This document shows, in pieces, positions 8,813 to 16,525 of a stretch of 64,000 bases of DNA; within the stretch, counting starts at the first letter, position 1, and each line of letters opens with the position of its first letter. The stretch is taken from the NCBI GenBank assembly GCA_964423865.1, contig CAYRGN010000009.1, positions 25,923 to 89,922 on the forward strand. The letters run 5' to 3'. Under the pieces are notes generated by a model that saw only the letters and a program-made list of their open reading frames with translations, had not been told where the DNA came from and did no database searches. This DNA comes from Leadbetterella sp964423865. Its GTDB lineage: Bacteria; Bacteroidota; Bacteroidia; Cytophagales; Spirosomataceae. Made by a program: the position numbers and the translations under genes.

Positions 8813-9235
8813 TCATTTGAGGTTATCTATTATTTTTTCAAGCGTTTCTATGGTCAGCAAATATTCTCTTTCTGTGATATTTTCCATCGCTTTTTTCCTG
8901 AATGCGGTTTGTTTATCGAAGCAAAGCTGATATAACTCTTCCCCTTTTTTGGTAAATGACAAATACTTTTCTTCCTGAATTATTTTCCTATTCAGAAGTG
9001 TCCTGATTGCATCATTTAGTTTTTCTCTGCCTGCAAATTCAGAAAGCAGATCTGCTATTTCCTGCCTGCCCGTTTCAGCTTTTTCATTGATCAGGTTTAG
9101 AATCTGCCATTCTGTTCGGGTAATATCCAGCTCTTTATGAATCGTGTTGATTCCTTCTGTGAGTAAGTTGTCGGTTTTTTTGAGATAATAACCTATGGGC
9201 AATTTGTCTTTCATTAGTAGTTTTTGTTTTTCCAT
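8813..9235 (-). CDS. MarR family transcriptional regulator
   Basis: Encodes 140 residues. The region TRTEWQILNLINEKAETG then RQEIADLLSEFAGREKLN and a wing (IIQEEKYLSFTKKGEELY) forms the MarR winged helix, flanked by N- and C-terminal dimerisation helices. The gene is visibly richer in A+T than its neighbours, with Lys, Glu and Ile codons prominent, which suggests recent acquisition. On the same strand it is followed by a DinB-like remnant that was probably its operon partner. No operator could be recognised in the 100-base gap to the dgt gene. Confidence 0.85.
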   Translation of the reverse strand: MEKQKLLMKDKLPIGYYLKKTDNLLTEGINTIHKELDITRTEWQILNLINEKAETGRQEIADLLSEFAGREKLNDAIRTLLNRKIIQEEKYLSFTKKGEELYQLCFDKQTAFRKKAMENITEREYLLTIETLEKIIDNLK

Positions 9236-9335
9236 GTTACAGGCTACCCTACGTATCTATATTTTTTCTTCCAAATTAGCTTATCCGAATGATCCCCCTA
9301 TATCGCTTTTTAACAGACCGGTATTTAGCTCCTCT

Positions 9336-10658
9336 TCAAAAAATCCCCCTTATCTTCTTATACAAGTCCATCGCGAAATCATCGGTCATCTGGGAAATAT
9401 GATCGACTACCAGCTGGAGGTTTGCATAATGACCGTCGGCCGGATCTGCCGGTACAGGCAGTAGCCTCAGCACCTTCCGTGACCGCTCCGAACCGGGAGA
9501 AACCACGGCGTCCGCGAAGTCTTCCAGCAAGCCGTAGATCACATGGTGACCCGCCAGCTCTTTCTCGATCACCGAGTGATGGTTATAGATCCGCTTCACC
9601 GAAAAATCGGTCACCTTATTCAATTGCTCTTTCAGCGGGCCGGCGAGAAGGTCTACCAGAGACCGGTTCAGTGTTCCGTTTAATAACGCCGTCTCATTTT
9701 CCAGGAAGGCCTCTGCGCAAAGTTGCGTAAGGTGATTGATCAGCAGAGCACGGAGCAGAGAAAGCTGCTGTTCTTCGTCCGGAATACTCTTGAGCTTGTT
9801 TTCAAGATAGGTCCTCATCGGGCTACCATCAAGCAGGGGAAGGAGGAGTTCCAGCACATCACGGAAGCCCACTACTTTCAGTTTGAAGGCATCTTCCAGG
9901 TCGATTACCCGGTAACAGATATCGTCAGCTGCCTCTACCAGGTATACAAAGGGGTGGCGGGTATACCGGCCTTCCTCACCCGGGACACCCAAACTCTGGG
10001 CAATCTCCCTGAAAAAAGGAACCTCGGAATCCATAAAGCCCGATTTTTTGGTAGCCAGGGACGACTTGTCGAAGCCCTGTAGCGAATCGGCAGGGTATTT
10101 CACCACCGAAGCCAGCGTGGTATAGGTCAGCTTTAGGCCGGCCTTCACAAACAGACTGGTCAGAATACGGAAGGCATTCGCATTTCCTTCAAATTTTGTA
10201 AAATCACGTATCTGCCGCGGGTTCAGTCCGAGGTCACCGTTCCGCCTGAAAAAATCTTCAAAAAACGCCCGGATCGCCTCTTCCCCGAAATGCCCGAAAG
10301 GCGGATTACCGATGTCGTGGGCCAGGCAGGCCGTCTGAATCACATCCGACAGCTCAAAGCGGTAAAAATCATCGCTTGCCCGATGGAATGTATCCTTGTA
10401 TTTTTCCGCGATCTTTTCCCCGGCCAGCTTGCCCAGGCTACGGCCTACCGAGGCCACCTCCAGGGAATGCGTTAAGCGGTTATGCACAAAAAAAGCTCCG
10501 GGAAGCGGAAAAACCTGGGTCTTATTCTGCAATTTCCGGAACGGGGAAGAAAAAATCACCCGGTCGTAGTCGCGGATATAATCGCCCCGTCCGCTCTCCG
10601 TCTGTACGGGAGAGCTACTCCCCAAACGTTTATTGGAATATAAATTTTCCCAGTTCAT
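9336..10658 (-). CDS. dgt: Deoxyguanosinetriphosphate triphosphohydrolase (dGTPase)
   Basis: Hydrolyses dNTPs (classically dGTP) to the deoxynucleoside and triphosphate. It encodes 440 residues from the ATG at 10658 (MNWENLYSNKRLGS). This start overlaps the TGA of the preceding membrane-protein gene as ATGA, which indicates translational coupling; a longer reading upstream would lie inside that gene. HD-domain metal ligands are visible: His64 in NRLTHSLEVA, and the CLAHDIGNPPFGHFGEEAI motif (His114-Asp115). A further His/Asp region (VYLVEAADDICYRVIDLEDA) completes the fold. The length suits the dGTPase family. Confidence in the exact substrate is moderate, because relatives act on several dNTPs. 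Confidence 0.93.
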   Translation of the reverse strand: MNWENLYSNKRLGSSSPVQTESGRGDYIRDYDRVIFSSPFRKLQNKTQVFPLPGAFFVHNRLTHSLEVASVGRSLGKLAGEKIAEKYKDTFHRASDDFYRFELSDVIQTACLAHDIGNPPFGHFGEEAIRAFFEDFFRRNGDLGLNPRQIRDFTKFEGNANAFRILTSLFVKAGLKLTYTTLASVVKYPADSLQGFDKSSLATKKSGFMDSEVPFFREIAQSLGVPGEEGRYTRHPFVYLVEAADDICYRVIDLEDAFKLKVVGFRDVLELLLPLLDGSPMRTYLENKLKSIPDEEQQLSLLRALLINHLTQLCAEAFLENETALLNGTLNRSLVDLLAGPLKEQLNKVTDFSVKRIYNHHSVIEKELAGHHVIYGLLEDFADAVVSPGSERSRKVLRLLPVPADPADGHYANLQLVVDHISQMTDDFAMDLYKKIRGIF

Positions 10659-11320
10659 TTTAATGCTTTCTTTATCACCCAAAATATACCCCCCAGGGAA
10701 ACCAAAACGAGACCGCTGACTGCCCATTGACTAAGGGCTGACCCTTCCGGGTTTTCCAGGGCCTGCCTGAGTTCACGGGCCTGAGCTCCGGCGTACACGG
10801 CCAGCATAGTACGCGGAATCATCCCCAGAAAACCGCCCAGTAGAATGTTCCGGAATGACGCCCCCGATGCCGCGAAGATCAGGTTCGTGATGGCAAAGGG
10901 AAATACCGGAGAGAGCTTGGTAAAAAAGATAATCTTCAGCTCTTGCACCCTGATCCGGCTCATCAGCGCCGCTCTTTTCGGGTCGCTTTTCAGCCAGTTT
11001 TCTATCCATCTGAAATTTAGCTTCCGGCTCAGCCAGAAAATCAGGGAAATGGCAAGAAGATTGACCAGAACCAACAACCACAGGGCTTTCCAGTTCAGGA
11101 AAAACCCCATCACGATGGCCAGGAAGGTAGGCGGCACCAGGGCCATGCTACACAACACCGCCACGGCCAGAGAAAACAGGAGCCACTCTCCCATGCCCCA
11201 TCCCCCCAGGCTGTCCTGATGCTGATACAGGAGCCAGGTCAGGAAAGAGGAACTAAGCAATGGCAGCAGGGTAAATGCCGCAAAGCTGCCCACACCCGCA
11301 TATTTTGTTGCGCTGCCCAC
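10655..11320 (-). CDS. TVP38/TMEM64 family membrane protein
   Basis: Encodes 221 residues with about five to six membrane helices. The central VTT (SNARE-associated/DedA-like) core is visible as VPPTFLAIVMGFFLN and FFTKLSPVFPFAITNLIFAASG followed by LGGFLGMIPRTMLAVYAG. Relatives are lipid scramblase-like or lipid-transport proteins; the activity here is unknown. The frame begins with GTG at 11320, directly after the TGA of the fucose-synthase gene, and ends overlapping the dgt start. The three genes fcl, this gene and dgt therefore form a tight operon on the minus strand. Confidence 0.85.
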   Translation of the reverse strand: MGSATKYAGVGSFAAFTLLPLLSSSFLTWLLYQHQDSLGGWGMGEWLLFSLAVAVLCSMALVPPTFLAIVMGFFLNWKALWLLVLVNLLAISLIFWLSRKLNFRWIENWLKSDPKRAALMSRIRVQELKIIFFTKLSPVFPFAITNLIFAASGASFRNILLGGFLGMIPRTMLAVYAGAQARELRQALENPEGSALSQWAVSGLVLVSLGGIFWVIKKALK

Positions 11321-12250
11321 TCAGGAATTCAGAGCTTTATATTCCGCATATACCTTTGCTATGCCTTCCTTCAGGTCTATACGGTGCTTCCAGCCCAGTT
11401 GATGCAGCTTACTTACGTCCATCAGTTTACGCGGGGTACCGTCGGGCTTGTCCGTATTCCAGACAATCTCCCCTTCATAACCTACTTCTGCTTTGATGGT
11501 TTCGGCCAGTTCCCGGATGGTGATGTCTACACCTGTTCCAATGTTCACCAGGGTAGGTTCATCGTAATGCTCCATCAGGTACACGCAGGCATCTGCCAGG
11601 TCATCGGCGTGCAGGAATTCCCGCATGGGTGCGCCTGTACCCCAAAGCTCTACGGTAGGTTTCCCATCACGTTTGGCTTCATGAAATTTCCGGATCATGG
11701 CCGGCAGCACATGCGAATTATTCAGATCGTAATTATCGTTCGGACCGTACAGGTTGGTGGGCATCACCGAAATAAAATTACTTCCGTACTGGTCGCGGTA
11801 CGATTCACACATCTTGATACCGGCTATTTTGGCGATGGCGTAGGGTTCATTGGTAGGCTCCAGGGTCCCCGTCAGCAGGTATTCTTCTTTCAAAGGCTGG
11901 GGGGCCAGCTTGGGGTAAATGCAGGAAGACCCCAGGAACATCAGTTTTTTTACTCCCGCCAGGTGGGCACCGTGAATCACGCTGTTCTGGATCTGGAGGT
12001 TTTCAAAAAGAAATTGCCCCCGATAGGTGTTGTTGGCTACAATTCCACCCACTTTTGCCGCTGCCAGGAAAACATAGTCTGGCTTCTCTTCCTGCAAAAA
12101 TTTTACCACCTTGTCATAATCTTTCAGATCCAGTTCTGCTGAAGTTCTGAAAATAATATTCGAATATCCTAATGTCTGAAGTTTCCTTACAATGGCCGAC
12201 CCCACCATACCCCGGTGTCCGGCTACGTATATTTTCGCAGATTTTTCCAA
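11321..12250 (-). CDS. fcl: GDP-L-fucose synthase
   Basis: Converts GDP-4-keto-6-deoxy-D-mannose to GDP-L-fucose (epimerase-reductase, NADPH) for surface polysaccharide. It encodes about 309 residues. The NAD(P)-binding motif is AKIYVAGHRGMVGSAIVRKL; the SDR catalytic triad includes Tyr and Lys of EPYAIAKIAG and the Ser in LGSSCIYP. I place the start at TTG 12250 rather than the ATG at 12289, because a TAnnTTTG box covers 12287-12294 and a GAAAGGAAA ribosome site precedes the TTG. It is the first gene of an operon with the TVP38-like gene and dgt. Its usual partner gmd is not in the window. Confidence 0.93.
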   Translation of the reverse strand: MEKSAKIYVAGHRGMVGSAIVRKLQTLGYSNIIFRTSAELDLKDYDKVVKFLQEEKPDYVFLAAAKVGGIVANNTYRGQFLFENLQIQNSVIHGAHLAGVKKLMFLGSSCIYPKLAPQPLKEEYLLTGTLEPTNEPYAIAKIAGIKMCESYRDQYGSNFISVMPTNLYGPNDNYDLNNSHVLPAMIRKFHEAKRDGKPTVELWGTGAPMREFLHADDLADACVYLMEHYDEPTLVNIGTGVDITIRELAETIKAEVGYEGEIVWNTDKPDGTPRKLMDVSKLHQLGWKHRIDLKEGIAKVYAEYKALNS

Positions 12251-12286
12251 TTTCCTTTCGTTTTGTACCGTTTTAGATATAAACTG

Positions 12287-12294
12287 CAAATTTA
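12287..12294 (-). promoter_or_regulatory. -7 promoter box of the fcl operon
   Basis: Reads TAAATTTG on the minus strand, matching TAnnTTTG, and lies 37 bases before the proposed TTG start of fcl. It overlaps the ATG at 12289, so that ATG is unlikely to be transcribed. Confidence 0.6.
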
Positions 12295-12351
12295 CAACAT
12301 AAAAGCATCAATTTTAAGTATACCCGTGAAGTACGGTATCCTTTTTGGGCG

Positions 12352-12359
12352 TATTTTTG
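12352..12359 (+). promoter_or_regulatory. -7 promoter box for the MORN-like gene
   Basis: TATTTTTG matches TAnnTTTG and ends only 7 bases before the start codon at 12367, so the transcript would be nearly or fully leaderless. Confidence 0.5.
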
Positions 12360-12366
12360 AACAGGA

Positions 12367-13332
12367 ATGAGAATAGCAGCAATTATAGTCGCCTCTTTCT
12401 TCAGTTTTCAGGCACTGGGACAAGATGTGGTACCCAAAGCCAAGACCAAAGAGCAGCGGAAGGCCGAAAGAAAAAAAATGACCCTGGAGCAAAAGATCGA
12501 AGACGTGCTTCCGGTAGATGTTTCTTTGCCCTCGGCCAACCTCAATGCCCCGAGCGGTCAGAAGATCAGCTCCCTGGAAGACGCCCGCAAATATGTCAAC
12601 GAGACCGTACCCGATTACGGAAAAAGCGTAAAGGAGAGAACCCGGAAAGTGGCTAAAAACCTAAAGAAACAGGAAGCCAAAATTTTTGACGGGAAAAACT
12701 ATAAAGGAATAGCCGTGGAAAAACGCATCCTGAAAAGGCGTTCTTCCCTCCTTTACCAGGAGTTCTACGTACTGAAAGAACACCGCGACCCTCTGCCCTA
12801 TCGCCGTTCCCTGACCTGGTATGACAAAAAGAACCACCGCCTCTCGGAAGTACTCTCCCGTGACCCTAAGACCAACAGCCTGCTTCACGGTCCTTACCGG
12901 GAATACCGGGGTGAAAACCTGGTGAAAGAAGGCTATTACTACATGGGCGTAAAAGATGGGCGCTGGCTGCAATACGACAAAAACTTTATCCTGTTGGATA
13001 AGGAAACTTACCAAAAAGGCTTCTACGAGGAGTCCCGGATTTCCTATTATGGAAATGACAGTACCCGGGTGCGGGAAGTAATTCCTGTACGGTTCGGAAA
13101 AACCAACGGCAATTATTACCGCTTCTTTGAAAACGGCACCCTGGCGGAAGAAGGACGATACGATGACGGCAAAAAAATCGGTAAGTGGGTAGAATATTAC
13201 GAGGGCGGCAACCGGCGAAAAAAAGAAATTCAGCACCCGGTCAATTACTTTGACGAAGCCGAGCCATTCACCCTTATAGAATACGATGAAAAGGGAAAAA
13301 TCACGTTTGAAAACCGGAAATCCGGCCGCTAA
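12367..13332 (+). CDS. Exported MORN/YwqK-like repeat protein
   Basis: Encodes 321 residues with a signal peptide (MRIAAIIVASFFSFQALGQ). A Lys/Glu-rich linker (residues 22-130) precedes a C-terminal half with repeated G-x-Y/W-x-x-Y motifs such as GPYREYRGENLVKEGYYY, DGRWLQYDK, NGNYYRFFENGTLAEEGRY and GKWVEYYEGG. These are MORN-like beta hairpins of the type called YwqK-family. Despite the common label 'antitoxin component', such proteins have no proven antitoxin role in Bacteroidota, and there is no adjacent toxin. It is followed after 36 bases by a TlpA-like gene on the same strand, so the two may be co-transcribed. Location: periplasm or outer envelope. Confidence 0.8.
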   Translation: MRIAAIIVASFFSFQALGQDVVPKAKTKEQRKAERKKMTLEQKIEDVLPVDVSLPSANLNAPSGQKISSLEDARKYVNETVPDYGKSVKERTRKVAKNLKKQEAKIFDGKNYKGIAVEKRILKRRSSLLYQEFYVLKEHRDPLPYRRSLTWYDKKNHRLSEVLSRDPKTNSLLHGPYREYRGENLVKEGYYYMGVKDGRWLQYDKNFILLDKETYQKGFYEESRISYYGNDSTRVREVIPVRFGKTNGNYYRFFENGTLAEEGRYDDGKKIGKWVEYYEGGNRRKKEIQHPVNYFDEAEPFTLIEYDEKGKITFENRKSGR

Positions 13333-13368
13333 ACCATTTTAAAACTCAACACCCGGAATTTAACTACA

Positions 13369-14553
13369 ATGAAAACCAAATTACTTCTATTTTTCTTCCT
13401 TCCTCTATTTTGTAATGCCCAGAAAGAAACCCTCTGGCGGCTGGAAATACCCAGTCCGGGCGGCAATATCCCCGTTCATCTCCTGCTTACGGATGACCAG
13501 CGGGCCTTCGCGGTCAATGCCGGCGAAAAGATGGAGTTCGACCGTGTTTTCACCGTCAAAGACACGCTTCACCTCCGGATGGACCTCTATGATCTGGAGC
13601 TGATCCTGTCGGTTAAAAACGAAAAACTAAACGGCTTATTGAATAAACGGGGGGCGGATATGCTTTATCGCCAGGCGGCTTTTACCGGCACGGCCCACGA
13701 TCCGGTACGGTTCAAAGTACCGGAAAGTCGTACTCCCGCGGCTTTAGGTAGCAAATACCAGGTAACATTCAAAAACAACACTTCAGGAAAAGAATCGCCT
13801 GCTTTAGGCGTTTTCAATGTCAACGGCAACCAGGTCACCGGGTCTTTCCTGACCCAAACCGGCGACTATCGCTACCTCCAGGGAAATATAAACGGAGACA
13901 GCCTCTACCTTTCCGCCCTGGGTTCTACTGCGGTGATGTATAAGGCCCGCATCAGCGGCGACAGCCTGACCGGCGGCACTTCCCATAACCCTTTCGGGAG
14001 CGGCTCGGGCTTTTCCGGCGTAAAAAACGAGCAATACGAGCTTCCGGACGGCACGAAGCTTACCTACCTCAAAGAAGGATACGAGCGTTTCGATTTTACG
14101 TTTCCGGATATCAACGGACAGGCGGTCTCCCTTTCGGATTCCCGCTTTCAGGGCAAAGTCACGGTGGTGCAGATCCTGGGCACCTGGTGCCCGAATTGCC
14201 TCGACGAAACGCGCTTTCTTATGGAATACCGAAAAGAAAACCCTTCCCTGGAAGTGATAGGCCTGGCGTTCGAACGAAACGATGAGCCGTCTTTCGCATA
14301 TCCCAAGATCGCACGGTTTATAATACGTTTCGGGGTAGATTATCCCGTACTTCTGGCCGGAACCACCCAAAATGCCGGCAGCAAGCTACCTCAGCTCAAC
14401 CATGTGATGGCTTTCCCCACCTCTATTATAGTAGACAAAAAAGGTCAGGTGCGTAAAATTCATACGGGTTTTACCGGCCCGGGAACAGGAAGTTATTACG
14501 AAGAATACGTGAAGGAGTTTACAGCATTTGTAAAAGAGTTGCAGGCGGAGTAA
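13369..14553 (+). CDS. TlpA-like thioredoxin-fold protein
   Basis: Encodes 394 residues with a signal peptide (MKTKLLLFFFLPLFCNAQ). Residues 20-225 are a beta-rich N-terminal region seen in Bacteroidota TlpA-like proteins. From about 240 a thioredoxin fold follows, with the active site GTWCPNCLDE (Cys274 and Cys277, CPNC) and a later cis-Pro region (HVMAFPTSIIVDKKGQVRKIHTG). It is probably a periplasmic thiol-disulfide reductase; the substrate is unknown. It lies just downstream of the MORN-like exported protein. Confidence 0.87.
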   Translation: MKTKLLLFFFLPLFCNAQKETLWRLEIPSPGGNIPVHLLLTDDQRAFAVNAGEKMEFDRVFTVKDTLHLRMDLYDLELILSVKNEKLNGLLNKRGADMLYRQAAFTGTAHDPVRFKVPESRTPAALGSKYQVTFKNNTSGKESPALGVFNVNGNQVTGSFLTQTGDYRYLQGNINGDSLYLSALGSTAVMYKARISGDSLTGGTSHNPFGSGSGFSGVKNEQYELPDGTKLTYLKEGYERFDFTFPDINGQAVSLSDSRFQGKVTVVQILGTWCPNCLDETRFLMEYRKENPSLEVIGLAFERNDEPSFAYPKIARFIIRFGVDYPVLLAGTTQNAGSKLPQLNHVMAFPTSIIVDKKGQVRKIHTGFTGPGTGSYYEEYVKEFTAFVKELQAE

Positions 14554-14603
14554 GAAAACGCAGCGGGTGCGGGGGTTGGATAAGAGGTTATTGACAATCG
14601 TGG

Positions 14604-14667
14604 TTCTCGACTACGCTCGAACGGACACCAATAACTCTGGCTTGTCACATCGAGCGAAGTCGAGATG
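14604..14667. repeat. Imperfect palindromic intergenic repeat
   Basis: The left arm at 14604-14627 (TTCTCGACTACGCTCGAACG, then GACA) is the imperfect inverse of the right arm at 14643-14667 (TGTCACATCGAGCGAAGTCG, then AGATG). The core of the left arm recurs as TTCTCGGCTACGCT near 63894. This is a non-coding dispersed repeat between two convergent genes and may work as a bidirectional terminator. Confidence 0.65.
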
Positions 14668-14722
14668 CATGTACGTAAAGTACATTTCTTGTTTAGGCTC
14701 AGCCTATCATTCCATTAAGAAC

Positions 14723-15142
14723 TTAAAACTGCTCTAAAGCGCTAAAGAAAAATGCGCTTTCAATGGCAGCGTTTTCATCTGAATCCGAGCCGTGTACCGC
14801 ATTTTCGGCTTTTGATTTCGCATAAATGCTTCTCACCGTGCCGGCCTCTGCCTCCGCGGGGTCTGTAGCGCCTATCAGTTTCCGGAAATCTGCCACGGCA
14901 TTTTCCTTTTCCAGGATAAAAGCGACGATGGGGCCTTCTGACATCATCTCGCACAGTTCTCCATAGAAAGGACGCTCCGAGTGCACTTCATAAAATTTAC
15001 CGGCCTGGGCAGCGGTCAGATGCAACTTCTTGAGTGCCAAAATTCTAAATCCTCCCTCTTCAATAAGTTTCAGTATTCCACCGATATGATTATCCGCCAC
15101 CGCGTGGGGCTTGATCATGGAAAATGTTCTGTTACCTGCCAT
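14723..15142 (-). CDS. ndk: Nucleoside diphosphate kinase
   Basis: Transfers the terminal phosphate between nucleoside tri- and diphosphates through a phospho-histidine. It encodes 139 residues, the standard length. The start MAGNRTFSMIKPHAV carries the conserved nucleotide-binding Lys, and the active-site motif NAVHGSDSDENA holds His117. The gene stands alone with its own TAATTTTG promoter (15172-15179) and ends beside a palindromic repeat. Nothing is unusual. Confidence 0.97.
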   Translation of the reverse strand: MAGNRTFSMIKPHAVADNHIGGILKLIEEGGFRILALKKLHLTAAQAGKFYEVHSERPFYGELCEMMSEGPIVAFILEKENAVADFRKLIGATDPAEAEAGTVRSIYAKSKAENAVHGSDSDENAAIESAFFFSALEQF

Positions 15143-15171
15143 TATTTTTGTTTCTTGTTAAAAAATGTCCG

Positions 15172-15179
15172 CAAAATTA
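15172..15179 (-). promoter_or_regulatory. -7 promoter box of ndk
   Basis: TAATTTTG on the minus strand, 30 bases upstream of the ndk start. Confidence 0.6.
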
Positions 15180-15226
15180 GTACTTAAATCCATACGGAGA
15201 TCATTTGCCCCCTTATTTTTAAAACG

Positions 15227-16357
15227 TTACAGGCGGGTCATCAGTTTTTTCACTGCCCCGTCCTTCCAGGAGGCGAAGTCGCCCTCCAGAATATGTCGGC
15301 GGGCTTCGCCTACCAGCCAAAGGTAGAATCTCAGGTTATGGACACTGGCGATCTGCGCTGCCAGCAGTTCCTGACATTTGACCAGGTGTTTAAGATAGGC
15401 CTTGGAATAAAAAGTACTTACATACCCGCCCAGTTCCGGATCAATAGGACTAAAATCATCTTCCCACTTCTTGTTCCGGATATTGATAATGCCCTGAGTA
15501 GTAAAGAGCATCCCGTTCCGCGCGTTCCGGGTAGGCATCACGCAGTCAAACATGTCAATTCCCAACGCGATCCCCTCCAGGATATTTTCCGGAGTGCCTA
15601 CTCCCATGAGGTAGCGGGGTTTGTTTTCCGGAAGTATGGCGTTGACCACCTCGATCATCCGGTACATCTCCTCGGCGGGTTCTCCTACCGACAGCCCCCC
15701 GATGGCATTGCCTTCCTGGTTCTGGGCTGCGATAAACTCCGCCGACTGCTCCCTAAGGTCTTTGTAAACGCTTCCCTGCACAATAGGAAACAGGCTTTGG
15801 TGATAACCGTATTTGGGATCGGTGGTTCGGATCCGTTCCACACAGCGGGTCAGCCAGCGGTGGGTGAGATGCATCGACTTTTCGGCATACCGGTGATCGG
15901 CCGGGTAAGGCGGACATTCGTCGAAAGCCATGATGATATCGCCTCCGATCACCCGCTGGATGTCCATGACATATTCGGGTGTAAAAAGGTGGCGGGAGCC
16001 GTCGATATGGGAATTAAAAAATACCCCTTCTTCGGTAATTTTCCGGATTTCTTTGAGGCTGAACACCTGGTACCCGCCGGAATCGGTCAGTATAGGGCGA
16101 TTCCACCCGTTAAACTTATGCAGTCCTCCGGCCTTTTCCAGGATTTCCATTCCCGGCCTCAGGTATAAATGATAGGTATTGCCCAGGATAATCTGTGCCG
16201 CGATATCGTCTTCCAGTTCCCGTTGATGAACCCCTTTCACGGTTCCGGCCGTACCCACCGGCATAAATATAGGCGTGAGGATCTCACCGTGATCCGTCAC
16301 CAGTTTCCCTGCCCGGGCTTTGGAACCCGGATCTTTGGAGTGAATTTCAAAAATCAT
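15227..16357 (-). CDS. tgt: Queuine tRNA-ribosyltransferase
   Basis: Exchanges guanine 34 for a queuosine precursor in tRNAs with GUN anticodons. It encodes 376 residues from the ATG at 16357 (MIFEIHSKDPGSKARAGKLV); the frame is open further upstream, but that part lies in the divergent promoter region. Key motifs are ILTDSGGYQVFSL, MAFDECPPYPADHRYA and MFDCVMPTRNARNGMLF with the catalytic Asp. The C-terminal zinc site (CxCxxC...H) of the classical enzyme is absent: the segment reads DPELGGYVSTFYSKAYLKHL, with His kept in ASVHNLRFYL. To my knowledge this loss is typical of Bacteroidota homologues. Confidence 0.95.
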   Translation of the reverse strand: MIFEIHSKDPGSKARAGKLVTDHGEILTPIFMPVGTAGTVKGVHQRELEDDIAAQIILGNTYHLYLRPGMEILEKAGGLHKFNGWNRPILTDSGGYQVFSLKEIRKITEEGVFFNSHIDGSRHLFTPEYVMDIQRVIGGDIIMAFDECPPYPADHRYAEKSMHLTHRWLTRCVERIRTTDPKYGYHQSLFPIVQGSVYKDLREQSAEFIAAQNQEGNAIGGLSVGEPAEEMYRMIEVVNAILPENKPRYLMGVGTPENILEGIALGIDMFDCVMPTRNARNGMLFTTQGIINIRNKKWEDDFSPIDPELGGYVSTFYSKAYLKHLVKCQELLAAQIASVHNLRFYLWLVGEARRHILEGDFASWKDGAVKKLMTRL

Positions 16358-16486
16358 GGGGCAAAGTTCACGCTTACTTTCAGCATTTTCAACATAAAAA
16401 AACAAAATCTCCTTCCGACCAGGCAAAACCCCTGCCTAATCTATTCATTTTTAGTAGCCGGCAGTAGGAAATCCTGAAAGTCGTGC

Positions 16487-16494
16487 TATTTTTG
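16487..16494 (+). promoter_or_regulatory. -7 promoter box of the glycosyltransferase gene
   Basis: TATTTTTG matches TAnnTTTG and lies 31 bases before the TTG start at 16526, which supports that start. Confidence 0.6.
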
Positions 16495-16525
16495 TAGCAT
16501 AAGTACACTATAACCAGAATAACCT

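Noticed and set aside
11219..12142. 307-codon open frame opposite fcl
   Set aside because: Antisense to a clear GDP-L-fucose synthase; no domain seen.
12367..13332. Toxin-antitoxin function for the YwqK-like protein
   Set aside because: The name of the family suggests it, but the protein has a signal peptide and no adjacent toxin gene.
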